Assembly: GCA_050013235.1 (NCBI GenBank)
Contig: JBEKFQ010000001.1
Coordinates: 1-64,000 of the forward strand
Origin: RH-AL1 sp050013235
GTDB taxonomy: Bacteria > Pseudomonadota > Alphaproteobacteria > Rhizobiales > Beijerinckiaceae
Direction: 5' to 3'
Length of the DNA stretch: 64,000 bases
Position numbers and translations under genes: made by a program. This document shows positions 24,505 to 33,914 of the stretch, piece by piece (position 1 is the first letter of the stretch; each line of letters begins with the position of its first letter). The notes under the pieces are model-generated. The model searched no databases and was not told where the DNA came from. It saw only the letters and a program-made list of their open reading frames with translations.

Positions 24505-27411
24505 TCATGCCGCGATGGTCGCGGCGCCCACGAGCTTGCGGGCATCCAAGGCGCTGATGGGCAGGCCGAAGGCATAACCTTGGGCATACTCGCACCCGTT
24601 TTGATAAAGCTCGATGGCGTCCGATTCCGATTCCGCGCCTTCGGCCACGACTTCCATGCCGAGATCGTGGGCCAGAGCCACGATGGAGCGCAGCATCAGC
24701 GGCTTGGTTCCCGTGGTGTTATGAATGAAGGACCGGTTGATCTTGATCGTATCGAACGGGAACCGCTGGAGATAACTCAGCGAGGAATAGGACGCATAGC
24801 CCGTGCCGAAATTGCTCAGCGACAGACCCGCGCCCAATTCCCTGATCCGCGTCAGAATCAGTGCGGCATATTCCGGGTTTTCCATCACCAAGCTCTCGGT
24901 GAGTTCGAGCTTGAGACTGCCGCGGGCGACCTCGCAGCGTGTCAGCACGGCTTTCATGTCATGCAGGAGATCGTGCCGCAGGAGTTGGCGCGAGGAGAGG
25001 TTGACGGTGGCGAAGATCGGCGGGTCGACATTGAGGGCGCGCTGCCAGGCGGAAAGTTCGCGCGCCGTGCGTTCCAGCGCAAAGATGCCGAGATCGACGA
25101 TAATGCCGGTTTCCTCGGCGATGGGAATGAATTCGGGCGGATTGAGGCGGCCGAGACGGGGATTGTCCCATCGCAGGAGCGCTTCGAAGCCGGCGACGGT
25201 CCGGTCCTCGAGCCGGACCACGGGCTGAAAGAAGACCTTGATTTCCCCCCGGTCGAGGGCGCGGGCGAGGTCGGCCTCCAACGCCACGCGGTCCGAGCGT
25301 AAAACGCGGATGGCGGGGCGGAAAATCTCGATCTTGTTGCCCCCGCTTTTTTTGGCGTGCCGCATCGCGATTTCCGCATCCCGCAACATGTCCTCGCGGC
25401 GGGGATGCAGTTGCGGATCGTAGAGGGCCAGTCCAATCGAAGCCGTCAGCGGGATCTCGCGTTCGGCGAAAGTCACCGGCGTCGATAAAGCGCGGCGGAT
25501 GACATTCGCGAGCGCGCCGGTCTGTTCGGGCTCGGTCTCGGAGAGCACGATCACCGCGAATTGGTCCCCGGACAGACGAGCGACCGTGTCCTGCGGTTTC
25601 AAGAGACGGCTCAGACGCCGCGACAGGGTCAGAAGAATGGAATCGCCCGCCTGGAGGCCGATCGTGTCGTTGATCTGCTTGAACCTGTCGACATCGATAC
25701 AAATGACGGCGGGCTTTAGGCGCGGATTCGTTTGGGCGAAGGCGAGGACGGTTTCGAGCCGGTCGAGAAAGAGTTCGCGGTTGGGCAGGCCCGTCAGATT
25801 ATCCCGCACGGCGTCATGCAGCAGCCGCTCTTGGGCCGTCTTGCTATCGGTGACATCGGATAAGGTCCCGACAATGCGGACGACCTCGCCGTCGGGGCCC
25901 GCCACCGGACGCGCTTTCAGCAAATACCAGTAATAATGGCCATCGGCCGAGCGAAGCCGGAAATCTTGATGGATGCGGCCACGGCGCTGCTCGATCATCG
26001 TATCGAGACAGGTCTTGAAACGGTCCCGCTCGAAGGGATGGAGCACGTCGAGCCAAGCCGCGGCGGGCCCTTCCAGCGTGCCCCGGCTCAAGCCGAGCTG
26101 CTGCTCGACCTCGGGACTGACATAGATCCGGTCGGCGGCGACGTCCCAATCGAAGACCACATCGCCGCAACCGGTGAGGGCCAGGGCCTTGCGCGAGGAA
26201 TCGCTGATGGCGCCCGCGCCGATGCCGCCGCTGGCGAAGGCATTTTGCATGATGGTGAAGCCGATCAGCATCACGATCAGCACCAGGCCGCCGATCAGCG
26301 CCGGGGAGACGAGATCGTTGGTGAGGGTCCCGGTGACCGTGAAGGCCGCGCAAACGACCCAGGCCAGCAGCAGGAACCACGTCGGGATCAACATGACGGC
26401 GCGGTCGTAGCCATGAGTCGAGAGATAGAGAACCAGGACGAAGCCGACGCCCGCGATCGTCGCCAGCGAAATGCGCGCGACACCCGCCGCGACCGGCGCG
26501 TCGTAAACGGCGAAGGCGATCAACGCGACGAGGAAAATCAACCAAGCCGCCGCGACGCGCGACGCCCGGACGTGCCACCGGCTGAGGTTGAGATAAGCGA
26601 ACAGAAACACCAGAAGCGTGGCGGAGAGCACGACCTCCGCGCCGGCGCGCCAGACCCGGTCGCTTTGCCCCTCCGTCCCGAAGATTTTGCCCCAAAATCC
26701 GAAATCGATGCAGACATAGGCCAAAACCGCCCAGGCCAAAGCCGCGGCGGCGGGAAAAATCACCGCGCCCTTGACGACGAAGACGATGGTGAGGAACAAA
26801 GCGAGCAGGCCCGCGATGCCAATGACGATGCCTTTGTAGAGCGTCAGGCTGGTGACTTTGTCCTTGTAGGCTTCCGGCTCCCACAAATAGAGCTGCGGCA
26901 GGTCGGGCGTGCGCAGCTCCGCGACATAAGTGATCGTCGTGCCGGGATCGAGGGTGAGGCGGAACACGTCCGCATCCGCGCTGTCCTCCCGGTCGGGCGC
27001 GAAACCTTGGCTCGCGGTAATAGCCGAAATGCGGGTGGCGCCAAGATCGGGCCAAATGACCCCGGAGCCGACAAGCCGGAAATGCGGGGCGACGATCAGG
27101 CGCTCGATCTGCTCGTCCGTATCGTTGGTGAGCGCGAAGACGATCCAATTGGGCCGTGTGCCGGCATCCTTCGCGCGGACTTCGATCCGGCGCACGATTC
27201 CATCCGCGCCGGGCGCGGTCGAAACGAGCAGCCGGTCGCCTTGCGACGAATAGCTCTCGATGGCCTTGGTGAGATCGATCGCCGGTGCGTCGAGCGGCAC
27301 GCGCGAGGCTTCGATCGCGCAAGCGGGCGAAAGCGCGGCCGCCAGACCAAGCGCGGCAGCCAAACTCATGAAGCCGGGGAGGAAGCGGAATAGACGCAGG
27401 AAATAGCTCAC
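24505..27411 (-). CDS. Membrane 7TM-PAS-GGDEF-EAL protein, probably catalytically impaired
   Basis: The 968-residue protein has a signal peptide (about 1-32), an extracytoplasmic beta-rich domain, seven or so membrane helices (about 195-395, 7TMR-DISM-like), a PAS/PAC sensor (about 415-530), a GGDEF domain and an EAL domain. Such proteins make or degrade cyclic di-GMP. Here the GGDEF signature is SGDQF (614-618) and, although E743-A-L is intact, the DDFG metal motif is S866-N867-F-G, loop 6 has three extra residues (GYASYSS), and KID is KIN (N892). I infer a sensor or binding protein rather than an enzyme. It stands alone, with a promoter inside the 100 bp before it. Confidence 0.9.
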   Translation of the reverse strand: MSYFLRLFRFLPGFMSLAAALGLAAALSPACAIEASRVPLDAPAIDLTKAIESYSSQGDRLLVSTAPGADGIVRRIEVRAKDAGTRPNWIVFALTNDTDEQIERLIVAPHFRLVGSGVIWPDLGATRISAITASQGFAPDREDSADADVFRLTLDPGTTITYVAELRTPDLPQLYLWEPEAYKDKVTSLTLYKGIVIGIAGLLALFLTIVFVVKGAVIFPAAAALAWAVLAYVCIDFGFWGKIFGTEGQSDRVWRAGAEVVLSATLLVFLFAYLNLSRWHVRASRVAAAWLIFLVALIAFAVYDAPVAAGVARISLATIAGVGFVLVLYLSTHGYDRAVMLIPTWFLLLAWVVCAAFTVTGTLTNDLVSPALIGGLVLIVMLIGFTIMQNAFASGGIGAGAISDSSRKALALTGCGDVVFDWDVAADRIYVSPEVEQQLGLSRGTLEGPAAAWLDVLHPFERDRFKTCLDTMIEQRRGRIHQDFRLRSADGHYYWYLLKARPVAGPDGEVVRIVGTLSDVTDSKTAQERLLHDAVRDNLTGLPNRELFLDRLETVLAFAQTNPRLKPAVICIDVDRFKQINDTIGLQAGDSILLTLSRRLSRLLKPQDTVARLSGDQFAVIVLSETEPEQTGALANVIRRALSTPVTFAEREIPLTASIGLALYDPQLHPRREDMLRDAEIAMRHAKKSGGNKIEIFRPAIRVLRSDRVALEADLARALDRGEIKVFFQPVVRLEDRTVAGFEALLRWDNPRLGRLNPPEFIPIAEETGIIVDLGIFALERTARELSAWQRALNVDPPIFATVNLSSRQLLRHDLLHDMKAVLTRCEVARGSLKLELTESLVMENPEYAALILTRIRELGAGLSLSNFGTGYASYSSLSYLQRFPFDTIKINRSFIHNTTGTKPLMLRSIVALAHDLGMEVVAEGAESESDAIELYQNGCEYAQGYAFGLPISALDARKLVGAATIAA

Positions 27412-27514
27412 GAAACTCTCAATGCAGGATCAAGCTCGGGCCGCCCGGGCCAAACATCCGCAGCGAAGCCACAAGGTAAAGCTTGGAGAAGGCAAGAGCA
27501 ATACAGGACGTCAC

Positions 27515-28129
27515 TCATGGCCGGTCCCGGCGCGGAAGCCGCAGCGAAACAGGATCGGATTCGAGCAAGGCGAAAAGAAGATGATCTTGCCAGACGCCGT
27601 TGATCCGGAGATAGGCGCGGGCAATCCCCTCCGGCTTGAAATTGGTGCGCGTCAAAAGTTGGATCGAGCGGTCGTTGTGCGGCAAGCAGGCCGCCTCGAT
27701 CCGGTGAAGCCGCAAGGCCGCGAAGGCAAATCCCGTCGCGGCCCTGACCGCGCGCGCCATGAATCCCTTGCCGGCGAAAGGCTCCCCCATCCAATAGCCG
27801 AGCGTCGCGGATTGGGCCACGCCGCGCTTCACTTGGCCGAAGGTCAAGCCGCCGAGCAAAGCGTCATCTCCCTCGCGGAAAACCAGAAACGGATAGGCCT
27901 CGTCGTTTTCGATTTCGTTGGCATGGCGCCGCAAACGTCGCCGGAACGAGGTGCGGGTGAGATCGTCGCTCGGCCATGTCGGCTCCCAAGGGGTCAGGAA
28001 TTCACGGCTGAGATGGCGAAGCGCGGCCCAGTTTGCATAATCCCGCATTTCCGGTGAACGGAGATAGACCCCGTCGCCGCGTACGTACGTGGCATTGTCG
28101 CTGGAAGGGCCGAGCCGGAAAAGCGCCAA
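27515..28129 (-). CDS. GNAT acetyltransferase, RimJ/RimL-like
   Basis: The 204-residue protein matches GNAT enzymes acting on N-terminal or side-chain amines: VYLRSPEMRDYANWAALR at the start, GGLTFGQVKRGV and the acetyl-CoA motif LGYWMGEPFAGKGFMARAVRA, then LRLHRIEAACLPHNDRSIQLLTRTNFKPEG. The whole pattern is close to RimJ, which acetylates a ribosomal protein N-terminus. The target is not certain. It is the last gene of the thrC-M16-GNAT run, 3 nt after the peptidase. Confidence 0.88.
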   Translation of the reverse strand: MALFRLGPSSDNATYVRGDGVYLRSPEMRDYANWAALRHLSREFLTPWEPTWPSDDLTRTSFRRRLRRHANEIENDEAYPFLVFREGDDALLGGLTFGQVKRGVAQSATLGYWMGEPFAGKGFMARAVRAATGFAFAALRLHRIEAACLPHNDRSIQLLTRTNFKPEGIARAYLRINGVWQDHLLFALLESDPVSLRLPRRDRP

Positions 28130-28132
28130 GTC

Positions 28133-29407
28133 CTACGATCCTCCAAACCCGCCGAGCCGGTCTCTGATCCTATCTGGAGTCATGACCTTGGCAACTGGGC
28201 CAATCGAGGCCACCGACGGCGGCGAGGCAAGGGCCTTGGCGCCGGCGGCCCTGATATCCGCGAGGCTGAGCGTCTCGACTTGCGCGATCATCTCCTCGCG
28301 CGAGAGCACCCGGCCGAAAGCCAGAAGCTGCCGGGCGATTTGTTCCGACCGGGCGCCCGGCGATTCCAGCGCGGCGAGAAGCGAGACTTTCATCTGGGCC
28401 TTGGCGCGGCGCACCTCCGCCTCGCTCAGATCCTGCGTGGCGGCGGCAAGGCAATCCAAGGCGACGGGCATCAATCCGGCGACATCGCGCGCGCCCGTCG
28501 CGGCATAGAATCCGAGAAGGCCGGTGTCGCTATAGGCCCAGTTGAAGGCATAGATGGAATAAGCGAGCCCGCGCTTCTCCCGCACTTCTTGAAACAGGCG
28601 CGAGGACATGCCGCCGCCGACCGCATTGGCGAAAACCTGAAAGGCGTAATGATCGGGCGATTGGTAGGAGCAGCCCTCGAATCCCACGACGATATGCGCC
28701 TGTTCGAGGCGGCGCTTCAGGCGGCGCTCGCCCCCGGCGTAGCGCGCCTGCGCAAGGACCGGCTGGGCCGGCGCGCCGGCGATGCCGGCAAAGCGCTTGG
28801 CCACATCCTCGACGATGCTGTCATGCTCGACCGCGCTCGTGGCCCCGACCACCATGGTGCCGCCGAGATAGTGGCTGTTGAGATAATTGCCGATGCTGTC
28901 GCGGTCGAAGCCGGAGACCCCCTCCGGCGTGCCGAGAATCGCGCGCCCCAAGGGCTGTCCGGGAAACGCGGTGGCGTTGAAGAGATCGAAGACGAGATCG
29001 TCCGGCGTATCCTCGACAGCGCCGATCTCTTGCAAGATGACGCCTTTCTCGCGTTCCAATTCGTCGCGGTCGAACGTGCTGTCGGTGAGAATATCCGAGA
29101 GAATATCCAGCGCCAGGCCGGTATCTGCGGCCAGCACATGGGCATAATACGCGGTCTGCTCGACGCCCGTCGCGGCATTGAGATCGCCGCCCGCGGATTC
29201 GATTTCCTCGGCGATGGCATGCGCCGAGCGGCGGCGCGTGCCTTTGAAGGCCATGTGCTCGAGAAGATGCGACAGGCCGTGTTCGTCATGCGCCTCGTGC
29301 CGCGAGCCCGCCGCGACCCAAACCCCGAGCGAGGCGGTCTCGACATGGGCCATTGTGTCCGTCACGACCCGCAGGCCCGAGGGAAGCACCGTGATCTCGA
29401 CGCTCAT
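28133..29407 (-). CDS. M16-family zinc metallopeptidase
   Basis: The 424-residue protein is related to the mitochondrial processing peptidase beta subunit. The inverted zinc motif HxxEH is present in HLLEHMAFKG near residue 46, and the distal Glu lies in EREKGVILQEI. VEQTAYYAHV and LKRRLEQAHIVVGF are typical. There is no signal peptide, so it should act in the cytoplasm; its substrates are unknown. Its ATG shares one base with the thrC stop (TGATG), coupling it to thrC, an arrangement widely conserved in alphaproteobacteria. Confidence 0.94.
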   Translation of the reverse strand: MSVEITVLPSGLRVVTDTMAHVETASLGVWVAAGSRHEAHDEHGLSHLLEHMAFKGTRRRSAHAIAEEIESAGGDLNAATGVEQTAYYAHVLAADTGLALDILSDILTDSTFDRDELEREKGVILQEIGAVEDTPDDLVFDLFNATAFPGQPLGRAILGTPEGVSGFDRDSIGNYLNSHYLGGTMVVGATSAVEHDSIVEDVAKRFAGIAGAPAQPVLAQARYAGGERRLKRRLEQAHIVVGFEGCSYQSPDHYAFQVFANAVGGGMSSRLFQEVREKRGLAYSIYAFNWAYSDTGLLGFYAATGARDVAGLMPVALDCLAAATQDLSEAEVRRAKAQMKVSLLAALESPGARSEQIARQLLAFGRVLSREEMIAQVETLSLADIRAAGAKALASPPSVASIGPVAKVMTPDRIRDRLGGFGGS

Positions 29408-30834
29408 CAGGCTGTCTTCACGGCGTGGCCGCGCCCCACGCGCGCACGGATGAAGCTCTCGACGGCGGCCGTGTCGTTGGGCAGCACGGTGAACTGCTCG
29501 GGCCGGTCGAACAGGCCGGCCATATGGTGCGGCAAGGGCGGACGCAGGCCAATGGCCTTTTCGATGGCATCCGGAAATTTCGCGGCATGAGCGGTCCCCA
29601 GCACGACCATCGGGATTGCCGGATGGTCGGCCAAGCGGCGGCGCCCGGCATGGATGCCAACCGCCGTATGCGGGTCGATCAGCATGTCCGAGCGATCCCA
29701 GCAGCGCGCGATCTCGGCCGCCGTTTCTTGCTCGCTGGTCCGGTCCGCGTCGAATTCCGCGCGCAGCGCCGCGAGCAGGGGCGCTTCCAGCGTGAAGCCG
29801 CGCGATTGCGCGAGGCTCGCCATCTTGGCGCGGATAGAGGCGGCATCGCGGCCGCTCAACTCGAACAACAGCCGCTCGAAATTCGAGGAGACCTGGATGT
29901 CCATCGACGGCGATTGCGTGTGCTGGACGCCGCGCGTCTCATAGACGCCGCCGTGAAGCGCGCGGACCAAAATATCGTTTTCATTTGTCGCGATCACCAG
30001 CCGCTCGATGGGCAGGCCCATGCGCTTGGCGATCCAGCCGGCGAGAATATCGCCGAAATTGCCGGTCGGGACCGTATAGGAGACGGGCCGGTGCGGGGCG
30101 CCGAGCGCGACCGCGCTCGTGAAATAATAGACGGTCTGTGCCAGCACTCGCGCCCAATTGATCGAATTGACCCCGGAGAGGCCGAATTCGTCGCGGAACG
30201 CCGTGTGATTGAACAGCGATTTCACAATGGCCTGGGCATCGTCGAACGTGCCTTCCAACGCGACGACATGGATATTCTCGCCCTCGGCCGTGGTCATCTG
30301 GCGGCGCTGCACGTCGCTGACGCGCTGGTGCGGATAGAAAATCACGACATCGATATTGCTCAAGCCCCGGAACGCCTCGATCGCGGCGGCGCCGGTATCG
30401 CCAGAGGTTGCGCCGACGATGGTCGCGTGCTGGCCCCGCTGCTTCAGCGCATGATCCATGAAGCGGGCGAGGAGCTGCATCGCCAAATCTTTGAAAGCGA
30501 GCGTCGGGCCATGGAAAAGCTCGAGCACGAACAGATTGTCGCCGAGCTGCGCGAGCGGCGCGATCGCTTCGTGGCGGAACGAACCATAGGCGGCCTCGAT
30601 CATGCCCTCCAACGTGGCTTCGTCGAGGTCCGTGCCCACGAAGGGCAAGAGAACCGCCTTGGCGACCTCGCCATAAGACTTGCCGGCGAAACCGGCGATG
30701 GTTTCGCGCGAAAGCACGGGATAGCTGTCCGGTAGATAGAGACCGCCGTCGCGCGCGAGCCCCGCCAGCATGGCTTCGTTGAAGGATAGGACCGGCGCCT
30801 CGCCCCGGGTCGATAAATATTTCACGCTTTGCAC
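29407..30834 (-). CDS. thrC: Threonine synthase
   Basis: ThrC converts O-phosphohomoserine to threonine with pyridoxal phosphate. The 475-residue protein shows the PLP-binding lysine in LAFKDLAMQ near residue 116, the phosphate-loop GATSGDTGAAAIEAF, and YFTSAVALGAP and PTGNFGDILAGW. It has the longer alphaproteobacterial form. It starts 73 nt after the SURF1 stop on the same strand, and is coupled to the M16 gene by a TGATG overlap. Confidence 0.96.
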   Translation of the reverse strand: MQSVKYLSTRGEAPVLSFNEAMLAGLARDGGLYLPDSYPVLSRETIAGFAGKSYGEVAKAVLLPFVGTDLDEATLEGMIEAAYGSFRHEAIAPLAQLGDNLFVLELFHGPTLAFKDLAMQLLARFMDHALKQRGQHATIVGATSGDTGAAAIEAFRGLSNIDVVIFYPHQRVSDVQRRQMTTAEGENIHVVALEGTFDDAQAIVKSLFNHTAFRDEFGLSGVNSINWARVLAQTVYYFTSAVALGAPHRPVSYTVPTGNFGDILAGWIAKRMGLPIERLVIATNENDILVRALHGGVYETRGVQHTQSPSMDIQVSSNFERLLFELSGRDAASIRAKMASLAQSRGFTLEAPLLAALRAEFDADRTSEQETAAEIARCWDRSDMLIDPHTAVGIHAGRRRLADHPAIPMVVLGTAHAAKFPDAIEKAIGLRPPLPHHMAGLFDRPEQFTVLPNDTAAVESFIRARVGRGHAVKTA

Positions 30835-30907
30835 CGGATTATCGTTTTGTGAGGACGCGCTCTAGCACGATTTGTGGGATCCATGCATCCCCTTGGTTTT
30901 CAACCTC

Positions 30908-31627
30908 TCATCCTGGCGCCGTGACCTTGCGCCAGGCGAAGACGGCGAATACCCCGAAGAGGCCGATGGCGAGGCCAAACCAGGTCAACGCATAGGAAAA
31001 ATGATTGTTGGGGATCGCCAATTCGGTCGCCCCGCCCACGGGCAATCCGCCGGGCACCGGCGTGGCATCGGCATCGACCGAGAAGGGCGCGGCATCGACG
31101 AGGGCGAAATGCGCGGCGATCAAACCGGGATCCCGCGTGAAATATTCACCCTTCGCGGGATTGTCGGGAGGCGTGAACGCATTGCGCGGCTCGGGTTTGC
31201 GCATCAGGCCGCTCACGTGGACGATGCCGGCGATTTGCCCCTGCGCGCGGGTTGCCGCCAGGGCCTTGCCGGTGGGAACGAAACCGCGATTGACGATGAC
31301 AATTCCGCCGGACAGAAGCTGTAACGGCGTCAGGACGAAATAGCCCGGACCCGCGGCCGTCCCCCGGAACACCAGAGCCTCTTTCGTATGGTCGAAGATC
31401 CCGTCGAAGGTGACATGCCGGTATTCGTAATCGTCCGGATCGAGCGCGGCCCAGGCCGTTTGCGGGGGTAGCGCTTCCGGCATGGCGTCGACGCGCTCCT
31501 CGATCTCGGCGAGAATCGCGTTTTTCCAAGCCATGCGCTGCAATTGCCAGAAACCGAGGCCGATCAGAACCGCGCCCATCACCAGGGTGAACAGCGCCGG
31601 GACGAGCAACGGACGCAGGCGGGACAT
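30908..31627 (-). CDS. SURF1-family cytochrome oxidase assembly protein
   Basis: SURF1 assists heme a insertion into subunit I of cytochrome c oxidase. The 239-residue protein has two membrane helices at its ends: LLVPALFTLVMGAVLIGLGFWQLQR and FSYALTWFGLAIGLFGVFAVFAW. The family segments WQLQRMAWKNAIL, VFRGTAAGPGYFVLTPL, IVIVNRGFVP and NNHFSYALTWF are visible. It shares one base with the stop of DUF983, and both follow the ctaE gene, so it belongs with the oxidase cluster. Confidence 0.92.
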   Translation of the reverse strand: MSRLRPLLVPALFTLVMGAVLIGLGFWQLQRMAWKNAILAEIEERVDAMPEALPPQTAWAALDPDDYEYRHVTFDGIFDHTKEALVFRGTAAGPGYFVLTPLQLLSGGIVIVNRGFVPTGKALAATRAQGQIAGIVHVSGLMRKPEPRNAFTPPDNPAKGEYFTRDPGLIAAHFALVDAAPFSVDADATPVPGGLPVGGATELAIPNNHFSYALTWFGLAIGLFGVFAVFAWRKVTAPG

Positions 31628-32022
31628 CACGATTCCAAGCGTCCTTGGCCTGCCTTGTTGGCATATTGAAACGAGACCAGCACGCCTTTGCACAGCCGGA
31701 TCAGACCCAGGCAGACCGCGGCGCCGAAGGGAATGAAGACCACGGGATAGACCCAAAAATCCGGCTCATAGGCGATCTGTAGCCAGACCCCCACACCCAG
31801 CACGATGAAGCCGCCGAGGAAGGACGCGAAAAACGCCGGCCCGTCGCCGGTATCCGCGAAGGTGAGATCGAGGCCGCAGACCGTGCAGCGATCGGCCAAG
31901 GCCAGGAAATTCCTGAACATCGAGCCCTTGCCGCAACGCGGACAGCGGCCCAGGAGGCCGGTTACGACGGGCGAGGGGTGGGGCGCGGAGGAGGGGCGCG
32001 GTCCGGTGGGTTCGCTGCTCAT
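31627..32022 (-). CDS. DUF983-family membrane protein
   Basis: The 131-residue protein has a zinc-ribbon-like CPRCGKGSMF and CTVCGLDL pair (two CxxC motifs), followed by two membrane helices, AFFASFLGGFIVLGVGVWLQI and VYPVVFIPFGAAVCLGLIRL. The family is found beside ctaE and SURF1 in alphaproteobacteria, suggesting an oxidase-related role that has not been shown. It overlaps the SURF1 start by one base. Confidence 0.9.
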   Translation of the reverse strand: MSSEPTGPRPSSAPHPSPVVTGLLGRCPRCGKGSMFRNFLALADRCTVCGLDLTFADTGDGPAFFASFLGGFIVLGVGVWLQIAYEPDFWVYPVVFIPFGAAVCLGLIRLCKGVLVSFQYANKAGQGRLES

Positions 32023-32034
32023 GATCAGGCCTTA

Positions 32035-32066
32035 CAAAGAAAAGAGGGCGGCACTAAGCCGCCCTC
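32035..32066 (-). terminator. Intrinsic terminator after ctaE
   Basis: On the minus strand a perfect 9-bp stem GAGGGCGGC-TTAGT-GCCGCCCTC (32066-32044) runs straight into TTTTCTTTG. It lies 31 nt after the ctaE stop and before DUF983. DUF983 therefore needs readthrough or its own promoter; its start is only 13 nt past the T-tract. Confidence 0.8.
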
Positions 32067-32096
32067 GAGGAAATAAACCGTCAATCAAAGCTGGGT

Positions 32097-32966
32097 TTAG
32101 GGCTTTGCAGCTTCGGCCACGGCGCCCCAGGAACCCCAGACATAGATGCAGGCAAAAAGGAACAGCCAGACCACGTCCACGAAGTGCCAGTACCAGGCGG
32201 CGAATTCGAAGCCGAGATGCTGCTTGGGCGTGAACTGACCGGCGTAAACGCGCAGCAAGCAAACGGTGAGGAAGATCGTGCCGATGATAACGTGGAACCC
32301 GTGGAACCCCGTCGCCATGAAAAAGGTCGATCCAAAGATCGAGCCCGCGAAGTGGAAGGGCGCGTGGGCATATTCCCAGCCCTGAACGAAGCTGAACAGC
32401 GCGCCGAGCAGGATCGTCAGGATCAAGCCCTTTTTCACCGAGGAACGGTCGCCATGCAGCAGAGCGTGATGCGCCCAGGTGACGGTGGTGCCCGAGGTTA
32501 GCAGCAGAAGCGTGTTGAGCAGCGGGAAATGCCAGGGATCGAGCGGTTCGATCCCCTTCGGCGGCCAGACACCTCCGATAAATTCGGTGCGGGCATATTG
32601 GATCGGGTCATGCGCATAGAGGCTGACGTTGAAAAAGGCCCAGAACCACGCCACGAAGAACATCACTTCCGAGGCGATGAACAAAATCATTCCGTAGCGG
32701 TGGCTGATCTGGACGACGCGGGTGTGATCGCCGTGCTCGGCCTCATGAATCACATCGGTCCACCAAGCAATCATGACATAGAGCACGCCGATGAGACCGG
32801 CGATGAAGACGTACCCGCCGACTTTGGCGTCGCCGATCGTTATCGTCTTCATCCACATGACGGCGCCGACCGCCATGATGAAGGCGCTGATGGAGCCGAC
32901 CAGAGGCCAGGGGCTCAGAGGGACCAGGTGGTAATCGTGATTCGGTTTGGCGTGACCGTCGGCCAT
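32097..32966 (-). CDS. ctaE: Cytochrome c oxidase subunit III
   Basis: Subunit III is an integral part of the aa3-type oxidase in the inner membrane. The 289-residue protein has the usual seven helices and the segments HDYHLVPLSPWPL, YGMILFIASEVMFFVAWFWAFF, NTLLLLTSGTTVTWAHHAL, TGFHGFHVIIGTIFL and AWYWHFVDVVWLFLF. Glu in ASEVMFF and the His-rich GFHGFHV are conserved in the family. It follows ctaG after a 152-bp gap. Confidence 0.96.
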   Translation of the reverse strand: MADGHAKPNHDYHLVPLSPWPLVGSISAFIMAVGAVMWMKTITIGDAKVGGYVFIAGLIGVLYVMIAWWTDVIHEAEHGDHTRVVQISHRYGMILFIASEVMFFVAWFWAFFNVSLYAHDPIQYARTEFIGGVWPPKGIEPLDPWHFPLLNTLLLLTSGTTVTWAHHALLHGDRSSVKKGLILTILLGALFSFVQGWEYAHAPFHFAGSIFGSTFFMATGFHGFHVIIGTIFLTVCLLRVYAGQFTPKQHLGFEFAAWYWHFVDVVWLFLFACIYVWGSWGAVAEAAKP

Positions 32967-33118
32967 GTCTTTGTCTTCCCCAAAACCCCGGCTTTGCAGA
33001 CCGGAGGCGCCCCACTAAAAACGCCTCTAAGGCGTTAGCTTTTTTGCCCGCGAACGGTCAAGCCGTGCAACGGTAAAAATATCGTCCGGCGTCGAAGACG
33101 CCGCAACCCCTACCAGGT

Positions 33119-33730
33119 TCAAAGCCTTGGGCTTCTCCCCGGCTGACCGGCATCGGCCGCCTTCGCCTGATAGAATGTGTAAGACAACCAGACCTCGTCA
33201 ACGCCTTTCATCGATTCGTCCTGTTCCAGCGCGGGATCGAGGTAGAAGACGACGGGCATTTCGACGCTTTCATGCGCATCGAGGGTCTGATCGGTGAAGC
33301 AGAAGCAGGAAATCTTATCGAAATAGCCGCCGATGCTGCCGGGTCCGACATTATAGACGGCATGGGCGGTGACCTTATGGCCGGTGCGATTGGTCACCTT
33401 GAAAAAGACGGTCGCGGTCTGGCCGGTGCGCAAGTCGATCTGCGCTTGCTCCGGGACGAAATCCCAGGCGAGGCCGCCGCCGATATTGGCATCGAACCGT
33501 ACGCGCATCATGCGCTTGCCTTTGAGGGCGGAGGCGGCGTCCACGACTTGCGGCGTGCCTTCATAACCCGTGGCGGCGCAAAACATCCGGTAGAGCGGAA
33601 CGGAGGCAAAGGCCAAGCCCAGCATGCCCAAAACGGCCAAGGACACCGTCGCCGCGACCAAGCGGTCGCGCTGGAGCCAGCGGCTAGGCCATTTCGGGTT
33701 GCGGGGTCCGCTCAAAACTGGTCCCTTCAT
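33119..33730 (-). CDS. ctaG: Cytochrome c oxidase assembly protein CtaG (Cox11)
   Basis: CtaG delivers copper to the CuB site of subunit I. The 203-residue protein has one N-terminal membrane helix (about 27-47) and a periplasmic domain with the copper motif CFCF in KISCFCFTDQTL, plus VPLYRMFCAATGYEGTPQ. Its start overlaps the small coxF-like gene stop by 4 nt (ATGA), indicating coupling. Confidence 0.95.
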   Translation of the reverse strand: MKGPVLSGPRNPKWPSRWLQRDRLVAATVSLAVLGMLGLAFASVPLYRMFCAATGYEGTPQVVDAASALKGKRMMRVRFDANIGGGLAWDFVPEQAQIDLRTGQTATVFFKVTNRTGHKVTAHAVYNVGPGSIGGYFDKISCFCFTDQTLDAHESVEMPVVFYLDPALEQDESMKGVDEVWLSYTFYQAKAADAGQPGRSPRL

Positions 33731-33912
33731 TCCGCGGGATGGGTGAGCACGCCAGGCCCGAGCTTGGCGATGGTGACGACGTAAAACAACAGAACGAAGA
33801 AGCCCACGGCGAGGGCAATCGCCAGGTTGCGGTGATCCCGGCTCTTCTTTTGTTCCGGCGTCAGAACGATGCCTGTTTTGTCTTGGCCGTTTTTATCGGG
33901 CGGAAGGCTCAT
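33727..33912 (-). CDS. Small CoxF-like membrane protein of the oxidase operon
   Basis: The 61-residue protein has a charged N-terminus (EQKKSRDHRN) and one membrane helix, LAIALAVGFFVLLFYVVTIAKLG. A single-helix protein of this size between ctaB and ctaG is a constant feature of alphaproteobacterial oxidase operons and is often named CoxF. It lies 2 nt after ctaB and overlaps ctaG by 4 nt. Its precise job is unproven. Confidence 0.85.
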   Translation of the reverse strand: MSLPPDKNGQDKTGIVLTPEQKKSRDHRNLAIALAVGFFVLLFYVVTIAKLGPGVLTHPAE

Positions 33913-33914
33913 GA

